A DNA stretch of 64,000 bases from Pseudosulfitobacter pseudonitzschiae (GTDB lineage: Bacteria > Pseudomonadota > Alphaproteobacteria > Rhodobacterales > Rhodobacteraceae). The stretch lies in contig NZ_CP022415.1 of the NCBI RefSeq assembly GCF_002222635.1, forward strand, positions 1,488,001 to 1,552,000. The letters run 5' to 3'. The translations under genes were made by a program, and so were the position numbers. Under the pieces are notes generated by a model that did no database searches, was not told the DNA's origin, and saw nothing but the letters and a program-made list of their open reading frames with translations. The stretch's first letter is position 1. Every line of letters starts with the position of its first letter. Positions 55,749 through 64,000 of this stretch are shown in pieces.

Positions 55749-56705
55749 ATGGACCTCGTACTCGTCAATTTGATCGACGGGCTGGTGACCGGACTGCTGT
55801 TGTTTATGCTGTCTGCCGGTCTGACACTGATTTTCTCGATGATGGGCGTGCTGAACTTCGCTCATGCCAGCTTTTACATGTTGGGTGCCTATTTCGCCTA
55901 CCAGATCAGCCTTGCGCTGGGGTTCTGGATGGGGCTGATCTTTGCGCCCATAATCGTCGGTGTCATTGGCGCCGGAGTCGAACGCTATGGTCTGCGCCGC
56001 GTTCACCAATATGGCCACGTGCCGGAGCTGATCTTTACTTTCGGTCTGGCGCTGCTGATCGAGGAATTGGTGCAATTCATCTGGGTTCGTAACCAGATGC
56101 CCTACCAGATTCCGGATGTTCTGAATTTTACTGCCTTCGCCATCTCGGGCAACTCGATCCCCGCCTATAAGGTCTTTATGATCTTCATCTCGATCGCGAT
56201 CTTTATTGGCCTGCTGTATGTGCTGACCAAGACGCGCGTTGGTATGATCATTCAGGCCGCCCTGAGCTATCCGCGCACCGTCGAGGCCCTGGGCCACAAC
56301 GTGCCGCTGATCTTCATGGGTGTCTTTGGTGTGGGTACAGCTCTGGCCGGTGTGGCCGGTGTGATTGCGGGCCCTGTGCTGGGCACATTCCCCGGCATGG
56401 CCTTTGTCCTTGGGTCCATCGTTTTCGTAACAATCGTCATCGGCGGATTGGGATCACTATGGGGGGCACTGGTGGCGTCGCTGCTGATCGGTTGGATCAC
56501 CACATTCGCCAAATCCTACAACATCCGTATGGAAGACATCCTGAACGGTATCGGCATTTCGACCCCCGAGAACCTGAGCGAAAGCATGTTCAGGGATATC
56601 TGGGCTGTCACCAGCCCGCAAATCGCCGACATCCTTCCGTATATCCTGATGGTGCTGATCCTTATTTTCCGCCCATACGGCCTATTTGGGAACCGTGACG
56701 CATGA
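55749..56705 (+). CDS. livH: HAAT ABC transporter permease (LivH type)
   Basis: A 318-residue membrane protein with about eight helices. It opens LVNLIDGLVTGLLLFMLSAG and contains MGVLNFAHASFYMLGAYFAY, the LivH signature, plus the cytoplasmic loop YPRTVEALGHNVPLIFMGVF that contacts the ATPases. Four-base overlap with livM. Confidence 0.94.
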   Translation: MDLVLVNLIDGLVTGLLLFMLSAGLTLIFSMMGVLNFAHASFYMLGAYFAYQISLALGFWMGLIFAPIIVGVIGAGVERYGLRRVHQYGHVPELIFTFGLALLIEELVQFIWVRNQMPYQIPDVLNFTAFAISGNSIPAYKVFMIFISIAIFIGLLYVLTKTRVGMIIQAALSYPRTVEALGHNVPLIFMGVFGVGTALAGVAGVIAGPVLGTFPGMAFVLGSIVFVTIVIGGLGSLWGALVASLLIGWITTFAKSYNIRMEDILNGIGISTPENLSESMFRDIWAVTSPQIADILPYILMVLILIFRPYGLFGNRDA

Positions 56706-58018
56706 ACAATCCAATGAGAGACGACCAGATCACCACCGATCCCAGCAAGCCCGCCCAGCGGATGCGTGCCGGATCGCAGAGGCTTGCGGCGTTCCCGTGG
56801 GTGATTGCGGGGCTTGCCTTGTTGGTGATGCCATATGTGTTCACCGACAACTCGGCGATCACCATCATGAACCAGATGGCGATCACCATTATCTTTGCGC
56901 TGGCCTATAACATGCTGCTGGGGCAGGGCGGGATGCTCAGCTTTGGCCATGCTGTCTATGCGGGTGTAGGCGGTTTCGCGTGTATGCACGTTATGTCCAA
57001 CACCGATTTCTTTTCGATGCTGCCGCTGCCGGTACTGCCAATCTTTGGCGGCCTGTTCGGTATGGGGCTGGCGATGATCATTGGCAGCTTCTCGACCCGC
57101 AGCGCGGGCACCGTCTTTGCGATGATTTCGCTGGGCGTGGGCGAATTGATCGCGGCGTGTTCGGTCATCATCGTGGCGTTCTTTGGCGGTGAAGAGGGTG
57201 TTTCGGGCGACCGGACCTATGGTTTGCCGTTCTTTGGCATCGAATTCCTGCAACAGATCGAAGTCTACTATCTGATCGCATTCTGGTTGATGCTGTCGGC
57301 GCTATTGATGTACCTGTTTTCGCGCACGCCCATCGGGCGCATGGCGAACGCGGTGCGCGACAACCCCGAACGCGCTGAATTCCTGGGCTATTCGTCACGC
57401 TGGGTGCGCTACTACAGCTTCATCTTCTCGGGCTTTTTCGCCGGCATCGCCGGTGGCCTGTTCGCAATCAACTACGAAATCGTGACCGAAGAGAACCTGA
57501 ACACCGCCTCGTCGGGTGTGATCCTGCTGGTGACCTTCCTTGGTGGCGTCGGCTTTTTCTTTGGGCCGATCATCGGCGCGATTGCCTTTACGCTACTGCA
57601 AACGGTCCTGTCGCTGCAAACAGACCTGTGGGCGTTCTATGCCGGCGTTCTGTTCCTTGCGACCGTGATGTTTTTTCCCGGAGGACTGGCAGGGCTGCTG
57701 ATGATGCACGTACCTGCAATCCGGATGGGCAAGGCGTCAAAACTGGTGGTGCCCTATATCATCACATTGATACCTGCGCTGATCGGTATTCTGGGCCTGT
57801 CCGCATTGGTCGAGATGACATTCCACGCCCGCCATTCTTCGGTGGGTGACGAGGAAATGACCGTCTTCTGGACCACCTTCGACAGCCATGACGTGCTGCC
57901 GTGGGCCATTGCCATCGGTGTCACAGTGGTGGCCTTTGGCGTCATGCGCATGATGCTTCCGACGCTGCGTGCCGCTTGGGCCGAAGCCAACACATCCACC
58001 AAGGGAGGTGCCGCATGA
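56702..58018 (+). CDS. livM: HAAT ABC transporter permease (LivM type), C-terminally extended
   Basis: A 438-residue permease. The core has ALAYNMLLGQGGMLSFGHAV, YSSRWVRYYSFIFSGFFAGI and TFLGGVGFFFGPIIGA. Beyond the usual end (about residue 330) it adds about 100 residues with two more predicted helices (IITLIPALIGILGLSALVEM and LPWAIAIGVTVVAFGVM). It overlaps livH and livG by four bases each. Confidence 0.93.
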   Translation: MNNPMRDDQITTDPSKPAQRMRAGSQRLAAFPWVIAGLALLVMPYVFTDNSAITIMNQMAITIIFALAYNMLLGQGGMLSFGHAVYAGVGGFACMHVMSNTDFFSMLPLPVLPIFGGLFGMGLAMIIGSFSTRSAGTVFAMISLGVGELIAACSVIIVAFFGGEEGVSGDRTYGLPFFGIEFLQQIEVYYLIAFWLMLSALLMYLFSRTPIGRMANAVRDNPERAEFLGYSSRWVRYYSFIFSGFFAGIAGGLFAINYEIVTEENLNTASSGVILLVTFLGGVGFFFGPIIGAIAFTLLQTVLSLQTDLWAFYAGVLFLATVMFFPGGLAGLLMMHVPAIRMGKASKLVVPYIITLIPALIGILGLSALVEMTFHARHSSVGDEEMTVFWTTFDSHDVLPWAIAIGVTVVAFGVMRMMLPTLRAAWAEANTSTKGGAA

Positions 58019-58776
58019 CCACCGCAGCACTTGAACTGCAAGACCTGCGCAAGAGTTTCGGCAAGACCGAGATTATCCGCGGCGTCAATCTGGCCGTGGG
58101 CGAAAACGAACGCCACGCCATCATCGGGCCGAACGGGGCGGGCAAATCCACCCTGTTCAACCTGATCACGGGGCGGTTTCCGCAAACCTCTGGGGCGATC
58201 CGGCTGCATGGCAACGATCTGGCGGGCAAGGCCCCGTTCGAGATCAACCGCATGGGGCTGAGCCGCAGTTTCCAGATCACCAACATCTTTCCAAAGATGA
58301 CAGTGTTTGAAAACGTCCGTTGTTCGCTGCTGTGGTCAATGGGCTACAAGTACAACTTCTGGTCCATGGTCGGGCGCAGCCGCGCGCTGACTGAGGGCGC
58401 CGAGCAGATCCTGGAACAGATCAACCTGACCAATCGGCGCGATCTACCGGCGGGCACATTGTCCTATGCAGAGCAGCGCGCACTGGAAATCGGCATTACC
58501 ATCGCAGGTGGTGCCGACGTGATCATGTTGGACGAACCTACCGCTGGCATGAGCCATTCGGAAACCGACTATATCGTCGATCTGATCCGCATCGTGACCG
58601 AAGGCAAAACCCTGATCATGGTCGAACACGACATGGGCGTGGTCTTTGGACTGGCCGACCGGATTTCGGTTCTGGTCTATGGCGAGTTGATTGCCACCGG
58701 CCGCCCCGAAGACGTGCGCGCCGATCCCAAGGTTCAAGAAGCCTATCTTGGCGCTGCACTGGAGGCAGAACACTGA
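58015..58776 (+). CDS. livG: HAAT ABC transporter ATPase (LivG type)
   Basis: A 253-residue ATPase: Walker A GPNGAGKST, LSRSFQITNIFPKMTVFENV, signature TLSYAEQRALEIG (S-Y replaces S-G), Walker B VIMLDEPTAGMS and switch VEHDMGVV. It pairs with LivF. It shares one base with livF. Confidence 0.94.
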   Translation: MTTAALELQDLRKSFGKTEIIRGVNLAVGENERHAIIGPNGAGKSTLFNLITGRFPQTSGAIRLHGNDLAGKAPFEINRMGLSRSFQITNIFPKMTVFENVRCSLLWSMGYKYNFWSMVGRSRALTEGAEQILEQINLTNRRDLPAGTLSYAEQRALEIGITIAGGADVIMLDEPTAGMSHSETDYIVDLIRIVTEGKTLIMVEHDMGVVFGLADRISVLVYGELIATGRPEDVRADPKVQEAYLGAALEAEH

Positions 58777-59477
58777 TGCTCGAAGTCACCGATCTGCACG
58801 CCTATTATGGCAAGTCACACATCCTGCAAGGGGTGAACCTGAACATTCAGGAGGGCGAGATCGTCGCCCTTCTGGGGCGCAACGGGGTGGGCCGTTCCAC
58901 CACCTGCAAGGCGATCATGGGCGAGGTTGTCCCGCACGGTTCGGTCAAGTTCCGCGGACAGGAAATCGCGGGCAAAAAGGCCTTTGAGGTTGCCAATCTT
59001 GGCATCGGATATGTGCCCGAAAACCGCGATATCTTTCCCGGACTGACCACGCGGCAAAACCTGATCCTTGGCTTGAAACCGGGCCAGAAGGACGGCGCGG
59101 GCCGCTGGGCGATGCAGGACATGTTCGACATGTTCTCGAACCTGAGCGAACGCGCGGACGTCGAGGCATCGGTGATGTCGGGCGGCGAACAGCAGATGCT
59201 GACCATGTGCCGCACGCTGATGGGCGACCCCGATCTGGTGATGATCGACGAACCGACCGAAGGCCTGAGCCCGCAAATGGTTCAAAAGGTTGCCACAGTT
59301 TTGCAAGAGATCGCCAAACGCGGGGTGTCCACCTTGTTGGTCGAACAAAAGCTGTCGATCGCTTTGGACATCGCGAACCGCGTCTATGTGATGGGTCACG
59401 GTCAGGTCGTGTTCGAGGGCACGCCGCAAGAGTTGAAAGAACGCGACGACGTGCGCAAGGAATGGCTGGAAGTCTGA
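58776..59477 (+). CDS. livF: HAAT ABC transporter ATPase (LivF type) with Walker A Lys-to-Arg change
   Basis: A 233-residue ATPase with signature SGGEQQML, Walker B LVMIDEPTEGLSP and switch LVEQKL. The Walker A loop reads GRNGVGRSTT (residues 34-43), so the phosphate-binding lysine is Arg40. The codon is CGT, two changes from AAG/AAA-type lysine codons, so a single sequencing error is unlikely. The partner LivG keeps its lysine. The remaining motifs are intact. Confidence 0.93.
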   Translation: MLEVTDLHAYYGKSHILQGVNLNIQEGEIVALLGRNGVGRSTTCKAIMGEVVPHGSVKFRGQEIAGKKAFEVANLGIGYVPENRDIFPGLTTRQNLILGLKPGQKDGAGRWAMQDMFDMFSNLSERADVEASVMSGGEQQMLTMCRTLMGDPDLVMIDEPTEGLSPQMVQKVATVLQEIAKRGVSTLLVEQKLSIALDIANRVYVMGHGQVVFEGTPQELKERDDVRKEWLEV

Positions 59478-59492
59478 CCGGTTGATTGTGTC

Positions 59493-59556
59493 GGGGGAGG
59501 CTAGCCCCCCGGCACGTGCGCGTCACCCCACCCCGGAGTTTATCCGGCAAGATGAA
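59493..59556 (+). repeat. Dispersed Roseobacter-type intergenic repeat, copy 4
   Basis: A G-rich/C-rich hairpin (GGGGGAGGCTAGCCCCCC from 59493) is followed by a spacer and a 26-base core (59531-59556) identical to 39064-39089. It lies 16 bp after livF and may also act as the 3' end of that operon. Confidence 0.75.
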
Positions 59557-59652
59557 GACTACCGTAAATGCCCCAACGCAACGTCATACCCCGCATTTGG
59601 ACTTTGACAGCGCTGTAATAGCCGTCACATTGGCAGCAAATCAGAGGGGGAA

Positions 59653-60408
59653 ATGATGGCAGATCAGTCATGGATCACGCAAAAAGATCACGGTAACGGC
59701 ATTCGGGAACTGGTGCTGGAACGCGCGCCGGTCAACGCGCTGGACCCTAAAATCCTGATGGGATTTCAAGATGTTATGAATGACTTATCATCCGATGATA
59801 ATGTGCGCTCTATCGTGCTGTCTTCAGGCTGCAAGGTGTTCTCTGCCGGACTGAACCTGAAAAAGGCCCGGCATTTTGACGAGGATGACCAGCGCGCCAT
59901 CGTTAACGGGTTGAACCAGGGGTTTATGGCGCTTTTTGCCAGCCCCAAACCGGTGATCTGCGCCATCAACGGACCTGCGATTGCGGGTGGGTTGTTCTTT
60001 GTTCTGGCGTCGGATCACCGCATCGCTGTGCCACACGCCCAGTTCGGACTGGCCGAGGTTCGGGTTGGCGTGGGATTTCCTGCAGGGCCGCTGGGTATCG
60101 CGCGCGCCATGCTGGATGCGAACATGACACGGCGCATGATGATGCGCGGCCAACCCATTGATGTTCATGCAGCATTGGCCGCAGGACTGGTGGACGAGAT
60201 TGTCGCGTCAGAGGATTTGGCGCAAGCGGCAATGGACGCGGCACGCGACTTTGCGCAGATCCCGCCCCAAGCCTACGCAGCCGTCAAATCGCAACTGCGT
60301 GCAGATACCATCGCCCGCATTGCACAGGCCGTGGCCGTAGAAACAGCAGCGGATCTGCCGTGGTATACAGATGAAACAGCCGCCGCTATGGCGCGGATGA
60401 TAGGATAA
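59653..60408 (+). CDS. Enoyl-CoA hydratase/isomerase family protein
   Basis: A 251-residue crotonase-fold protein. VFSAGLNLKKARHF forms half of the oxyanion hole, GPAIAGGLFFVLASDHRI the other half, and HAQFGLAEVRVGVGFPAGPL carries the expected acidic residue. The second catalytic glutamate of classical hydratases is not obvious, so an isomerase or hydrolase role is possible. It heads the last gene set of the window, seven bases before the serine hydrolase gene. Confidence 0.88.
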   Translation: MMADQSWITQKDHGNGIRELVLERAPVNALDPKILMGFQDVMNDLSSDDNVRSIVLSSGCKVFSAGLNLKKARHFDEDDQRAIVNGLNQGFMALFASPKPVICAINGPAIAGGLFFVLASDHRIAVPHAQFGLAEVRVGVGFPAGPLGIARAMLDANMTRRMMMRGQPIDVHAALAAGLVDEIVASEDLAQAAMDAARDFAQIPPQAYAAVKSQLRADTIARIAQAVAVETAADLPWYTDETAAAMARMIG

Positions 60409-60414
60409 CGCCAC

Positions 60415-61623
60415 ATGCCCACAGTTGACCAAACCCGCATGGATCGCATTAAACCTTGGATGCAAACCTATGTTGACACTAGAAAGTTTGCAGGAAGCAG
60501 CGTTCTGGTGAACCAAGGCGGCACCGAGGTATTCTATCACGACACCGGCCTGCGCGATGTGGCAACTGCCGCACCGTTCACCCGTGATACGGTGGCGCGC
60601 ATATATTCAATGACCAAACCCGTAACCTCGCTGGCGTTAATGATGCTGGTAGAGGAGGGGCGCATTCATCTGGACGCGCCACTGTCTGCGGTGCTGCCGG
60701 AATTTGCCGACATGCACGCATTGGTCAAGGGGGCCACCTCGATTGATCAGGTAGAACGCTGCCCCGTGCCAACGCTGCACCAGACCGTGACGCACACCGG
60801 CGGCTTCAGCTATCCGTTCAACCCCGGCGTGCTGCCCAAAGCGATGGAAGACGCCAAGCTGCTGTTTGGTCCCTCGGAGGGGTCGCTTGCCGAGGTATGC
60901 CAGCGTTTGGGCACGTTGCCGTTGGCCTTTCAACCCGGCACACGCTGGGAATATTCCGTTGGTATCGACGTGATCGGCCGCGTGGTCGAGGTGCTGTCGG
61001 GCCAATCGCTTGACGCGTATTTCCAGACCCGCATTTTCGATCCGCTGGGCATGACCGAAACCGGCTTTGCTGTGCCCGACGGTGCATTGGACCGCTTTGC
61101 GTCGCTGTATACGCCGTTGGCCAGTGGTGCGATGGCGCTGAACAACGCCGAAAACAAGAGCGCGGACACGCTGCGCTGTGTCGATGTGGCGGACAGATCG
61201 CCCTTCCGTGCGCCCAGCACCCTGTCAGGAGGCGGCGGTCTGGTGGGAACCATTGACGATTACATGCGCTTTTGCGAGGCGCTGCGCACAGGCGGGCAGG
61301 GGCTTGTGTCGCCAGCCACCCTGCGGTTCATGATGGCCAACCACCTGCCCGGAGAGATTGCCAGCATGGGCCCCTCCAGCTTTGCCGAACAACCGATGAC
61401 CGGCATGGGCTTTGGCATTGGCGGATCGACCGTTCTGAACCCTGCACGCACCCGCACGCCGTCATCAGTGGGCGATTTCAGTTGGGGCGGAATGGCATCG
61501 ACATTTTTTTGGGTTGATCCTGTGCATGACCTGTCGGTTGTGTTTTTCACCCAGCTGAGCCCGTCAAGCAGCTATCCGGCACGCCCCGAGTTAAAAGCGC
61601 TGATCCACGGAGCATTGTCATGA
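60415..61623 (+). CDS. Serine hydrolase of the class C beta-lactamase/esterase family
   Basis: A 402-residue protein with the S-x-x-K motif S65-MT-K68 (IYSMTKPVTS), the tyrosine Y180 in TRWEYSVG and a C-terminal GGMASTFFWVDP that resembles the KTG-type strand. No signal peptide is visible, so it is cytoplasmic. That points to an esterase, transesterase or lactonase acting in metabolism and not to antibiotic resistance. It overlaps the next gene by four bases. Confidence 0.88.
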   Translation: MPTVDQTRMDRIKPWMQTYVDTRKFAGSSVLVNQGGTEVFYHDTGLRDVATAAPFTRDTVARIYSMTKPVTSLALMMLVEEGRIHLDAPLSAVLPEFADMHALVKGATSIDQVERCPVPTLHQTVTHTGGFSYPFNPGVLPKAMEDAKLLFGPSEGSLAEVCQRLGTLPLAFQPGTRWEYSVGIDVIGRVVEVLSGQSLDAYFQTRIFDPLGMTETGFAVPDGALDRFASLYTPLASGAMALNNAENKSADTLRCVDVADRSPFRAPSTLSGGGGLVGTIDDYMRFCEALRTGGQGLVSPATLRFMMANHLPGEIASMGPSSFAEQPMTGMGFGIGGSTVLNPARTRTPSSVGDFSWGGMASTFFWVDPVHDLSVVFFTQLSPSSSYPARPELKALIHGALS

Positions 61624-63575
61624 CCGACCGCCGTATTCTCTGGACGCCAAGTGCCGAGCGCGTGGCAGGCACCTTGATGGCGCGGTTCGAACGCTGGCTA
61701 GAAGCCGAGCGCGGTTTGACGTTCACCGATTACGGCGCGATGTGGGACTGGTCGGTGACCGATCTGGAGGGGTTCTGGTCGGCGATCTGGCAATTCTTTG
61801 ACCTGCCCGCATCGGTGCCGCCCACCATATTTTTGGCGAAAAACCGGATGCCGGGGGCCGAGTGGGGGCCTGGGGCCAAGCTGAACTATGTCGACCATCT
61901 GCTGCGCCATGCTGACATGCGGCCTGACGATGTGGCTGTGGTTGTGCAATCGGAAACTTTCGACCGGACCAGCCTGACGTGGGCCGAACTACGGGCGCAG
62001 GTGGCTTCGGTCGCGGCGCATCTGGCGGATATGGGCGTGGGTCAGGGTGACCGCGTGGTCGCGATCCTGCCCAACACGCAGACCGCTGTGATTGCGTTTC
62101 TGGCGACCGCGTCGCTGGGGGCTGTCTGGTCGCTTTGTGCGCCTGATATGGGGCATGTGGCGATCCTTGACCGGTTTACCCAGATCGAGCCCAAGGTGCT
62201 GATCGCGCAAGACGGCTATACCCACGCGGGCAAACCGGTGGATCGCAGTGCCGTGATCGAACAGATCAGCGCGGGCCTGCCCAGTGTAACCAACCGCATC
62301 ATGGTGCCCGTAGCGCACGCGCTTCCCGATGGTTGGACCGATTGGGCCACTCTGATCAACCGCAACGCCACGTTGCATAGCAAACAGGTGCCGTTCGAGC
62401 ATCCGCTGTGGATTGTCTATTCGTCCGGCACCACCGGCAACCCCAAGCCCATCGTGCACAGCCATGGCGGCATCGTTCTGGAATCGGCCAAACAGTCTCT
62501 GCATCAGGATCTGGGGCCGAAAGACCGCTATGCTTGGCTGACCTCGTCTGGCTGGATCATGTGGAACTCGCAATTTTCGGCTCTGGGGCAGGGTGCGATG
62601 CTGGCGATGTACGACGGCGCGCCCCATCATCCCGATATGGGTGTGGTCTGGCGCTTTGTCGCGGACGAGGGGCTGACCTATTTCGGCGCAGGCGCGGCCT
62701 TCTATGCGGGATGTCTGAAAGCGGGCATTTCACCGCGCACCGATGTCGATCTGTCAGCGTTGCGGTCGCTGGGATCGACCGGATCGCCATTGTCCGAAGA
62801 CGCCTACAATTGGATTTACACCGAGGTAAAGGAGGACGTCTGGCTGGCACCCATTTCAGGTGGCACCGATCTGGCGGGCGCCTTTGTGCTGGGCCATCCC
62901 AGCATGCCAGTGCGCGCAGGCGAAATGCAATGTCGTGCGCTTGGCAATGCGGTGCGCGCCTTTGATGAAGAGGGCACCGAGCTGATCAGCGCGGTGGGCG
63001 AGCTGGTATGTACCCAGCCGCTGCCATCGATGCCATTGTATTTCTGGGGCGACGAAGATGGCAGCCGTCTGCATGACGCCTATTTCGACACCTATCCCGG
63101 CATCTGGCGGCATGGGGACTGGATCGAGATCAACGCGCGCGGCGGGTCGGTGATCTTTGGCCGTTCCGACGCCACGATCAACCGCAAGGGGCTGCGCATG
63201 GGATCGGCCGAAATCTATCAGGCGGTCGAGGGATTGCCCGAAATCATGGATAGCCTTGTGGTCGATCTGGAGTTTCTGGGCCGCGAGAGTTTCATGCCGC
63301 TGTTCGTGGTTCCCGCCAAGGGGCAACGGCTGGATGATGCCCTAAAAGACAAGATCAACAACGCCATTCGCACCGGTGTTTCGGCGCGTTTTGTGCCCAA
63401 TGAAATCATCGAAGTGGCCGATATTCCACGCACCCTATCAGGGAAAAAACTTGAAGTTCCGGTGAAAAAGCTGCTTTTGGGCGGTGATCCGGTCCATGTC
63501 GTCAACCGCGACTCTATGGCCAACCCCGCCAGCTTCGACTTTTTCATAGATTACGCAAAGGCCCGTGCCACATGA
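61620..63575 (+). CDS. Acetoacetyl-CoA synthetase
   Basis: A 651-residue adenylate-forming enzyme. The N-terminal ACAS-type segment (FTDYGAMWDWSVTDLEGFWS) is followed by VYSSGTTGNPKPIVHSHGG (P-loop), ISGGTDLAGAF, and YPGIWRHGDWIEI, with the acyl-adenylate lysine in IPRTLSGKKLEVPVKKLL. It activates acetoacetate or a related 3-oxo acid with ATP and CoA. It is coupled to both neighbours by four-base overlaps. Confidence 0.93.
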   Translation: MTDRRILWTPSAERVAGTLMARFERWLEAERGLTFTDYGAMWDWSVTDLEGFWSAIWQFFDLPASVPPTIFLAKNRMPGAEWGPGAKLNYVDHLLRHADMRPDDVAVVVQSETFDRTSLTWAELRAQVASVAAHLADMGVGQGDRVVAILPNTQTAVIAFLATASLGAVWSLCAPDMGHVAILDRFTQIEPKVLIAQDGYTHAGKPVDRSAVIEQISAGLPSVTNRIMVPVAHALPDGWTDWATLINRNATLHSKQVPFEHPLWIVYSSGTTGNPKPIVHSHGGIVLESAKQSLHQDLGPKDRYAWLTSSGWIMWNSQFSALGQGAMLAMYDGAPHHPDMGVVWRFVADEGLTYFGAGAAFYAGCLKAGISPRTDVDLSALRSLGSTGSPLSEDAYNWIYTEVKEDVWLAPISGGTDLAGAFVLGHPSMPVRAGEMQCRALGNAVRAFDEEGTELISAVGELVCTQPLPSMPLYFWGDEDGSRLHDAYFDTYPGIWRHGDWIEINARGGSVIFGRSDATINRKGLRMGSAEIYQAVEGLPEIMDSLVVDLEFLGRESFMPLFVVPAKGQRLDDALKDKINNAIRTGVSARFVPNEIIEVADIPRTLSGKKLEVPVKKLLLGGDPVHVVNRDSMANPASFDFFIDYAKARAT

Positions 63576-64000
63576 CAGATGCCCACCAGACCCTTCTGGA
63601 CCTGCTCGAAGTCGAACAACTCGAAGTCGATTTGTTTCGGGGTACAGGGCAGGGTGGTGAAACCTCGACCCGTATTTTCGGCGGGCAGGTCATCGGTCAG
63701 GCGCTGGCTGCGGCCTATGGCACCGTGCCGCACCGGCTGTGCCATTCCCTGCACGCCTATTTCATCCGGCCCGGTGATCCGGAAATTCCGGTGATCTATC
63801 AGGTGGACCGCGCCCGCGACGGGGGCAGCTTTACCACCCGCCGCGTGGTGGCGATCCAGCACGGCAAGCAGATCCTGAACATGTCGGCCAGCTTTCACGT
63901 CGAAGAACCGGGCCGCCATCACCAGCATCCGATGCCGCAAGTCTCGGGGCCAGAGAATTGGCCAGACCGCAACAAGCTGCGTGCCGATGAACTGGACCGC
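63572..64000 (+). CDS. tesB: Acyl-CoA thioesterase II (TesB), N-terminal part
   Basis: The first 143 codons of a double-hot-dog thioesterase that runs off the right end. LLEVEQLEVDLFRGTG, IFGGQVIGQALAAAYGTVPH, HSLHAYFIRPGDPEIPVIYQ and RDGGSFTTRRVVAIQHGKQI are typical of TesB. The C-terminal half with the catalytic D/Q/T residues is not visible. It overlaps the acetoacetyl-CoA synthetase gene (ATGA). Confidence 0.92.
   Translation, partial: MTDAHQTLLDLLEVEQLEVDLFRGTGQGGETSTRIFGGQVIGQALAAAYGTVPHRLCHSLHAYFIRPGDPEIPVIYQVDRARDGGSFTTRRVVAIQHGKQILNMSASFHVEEPGRHHQHPMPQVSGPENWPDRNKLRADELDR

Noticed and set aside
54465-56297. 610-codon open frame on the minus strand
   Set aside because: It is the high-GC shadow of the HAAT binding protein and livH, which have signal peptide, motifs and ribosome-binding sites.
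60415-61623. Beta-lactamase conferring antibiotic resistance
   Set aside because: No signal peptide, and it is coupled to acetoacetyl-CoA synthetase; an esterase-like metabolic role fits better.

Overview
The window looks like about 64 kb of chromosome from a marine alphaproteobacterium of the family Rhodobacteraceae (Roseobacter group). The evidence is high-GC coding DNA, ribosomal protein L21 with a long C-terminal extension, a ChpT-type histidine phosphotransferase next to a DUF3553 gene, a che operon ordered much like that of Caulobacter, the plcP-btaA-btaB and olsB-olsA lipid genes, TRAP and HAAT transporters, and short Roseobacter-type intergenic repeats. No rRNA operon, complete insertion sequence, prophage or CRISPR array is visible. 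Both ends cut through genes.

Layout. 0-3.1 kb (minus): a TRAP transporter followed by a truncated MarR regulator. 3.4-9.2 kb: cheD on plus, then a tightly coupled minus-strand che operon (STAS protein, cheY, cheA, cheW, cheR, cheY and a small CheZ-like candidate) with no cheB or receptor gene. 9.4-11.8 kb (minus): a one-carbon operon with a MetF-like reductase and a folate/corrinoid methyltransferase that resembles one module of MetH. 12-15.5 kb: ppx/gppA, rlmE, and an intact periplasmic PDC-like protein beside a probable frameshifted relative. 15.5-23.3 kb: a LysR regulator and an ABC operon that also carries two cytoplasmic phosphatase/phosphodiesterase genes. 23.4-26.1 kb: plcP-btaA-btaB, which replaces phospholipid with betaine lipid. 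26-29 kb: a lipoprotein, tRNA-Ser(CGA) and tandem DUF2059 genes.

29-39 kb (plus unless noted): housekeeping genes rplU, rpmA, a GNAT acetyltransferase, obgE, proB, proA, chpT (minus), DUF3553, olsB, olsA, rpsB and tsf. 39-45 kb: a Tat-exported metallo-beta-lactamase-fold protein, a candidate structured RNA, aroQ coupled to a LuxR solo whose ligand pocket is altered, a MaoC hydratase, two medium-chain reductases and a histidine phosphatase. 45-64 kb (plus): a large acyl-CoA catabolic region with two adjacent acyl-CoA dehydrogenases, two short-chain dehydrogenases, thiolase, a nitronate monooxygenase-like protein, a second histidine phosphatase, an ACAD10/11-type kinase, an IclR regulator, a complete HAAT ABC transporter, an enoyl-CoA hydratase, a serine hydrolase, acetoacetyl-CoA synthetase and the start of a TesB thioesterase.

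Two themes link the regions. The first is phosphorus economy: phosphoester uptake and hydrolysis (inferred), phospholipid turnover, and two phosphorus-free lipid pathways. The second is uptake and beta-oxidation of an unidentified carboxylic acid, perhaps through a phosphorylated hydroxyacyl-CoA. Strong hairpins without a U-run lie directly after the solute-binding-protein genes of all three transporter operons.
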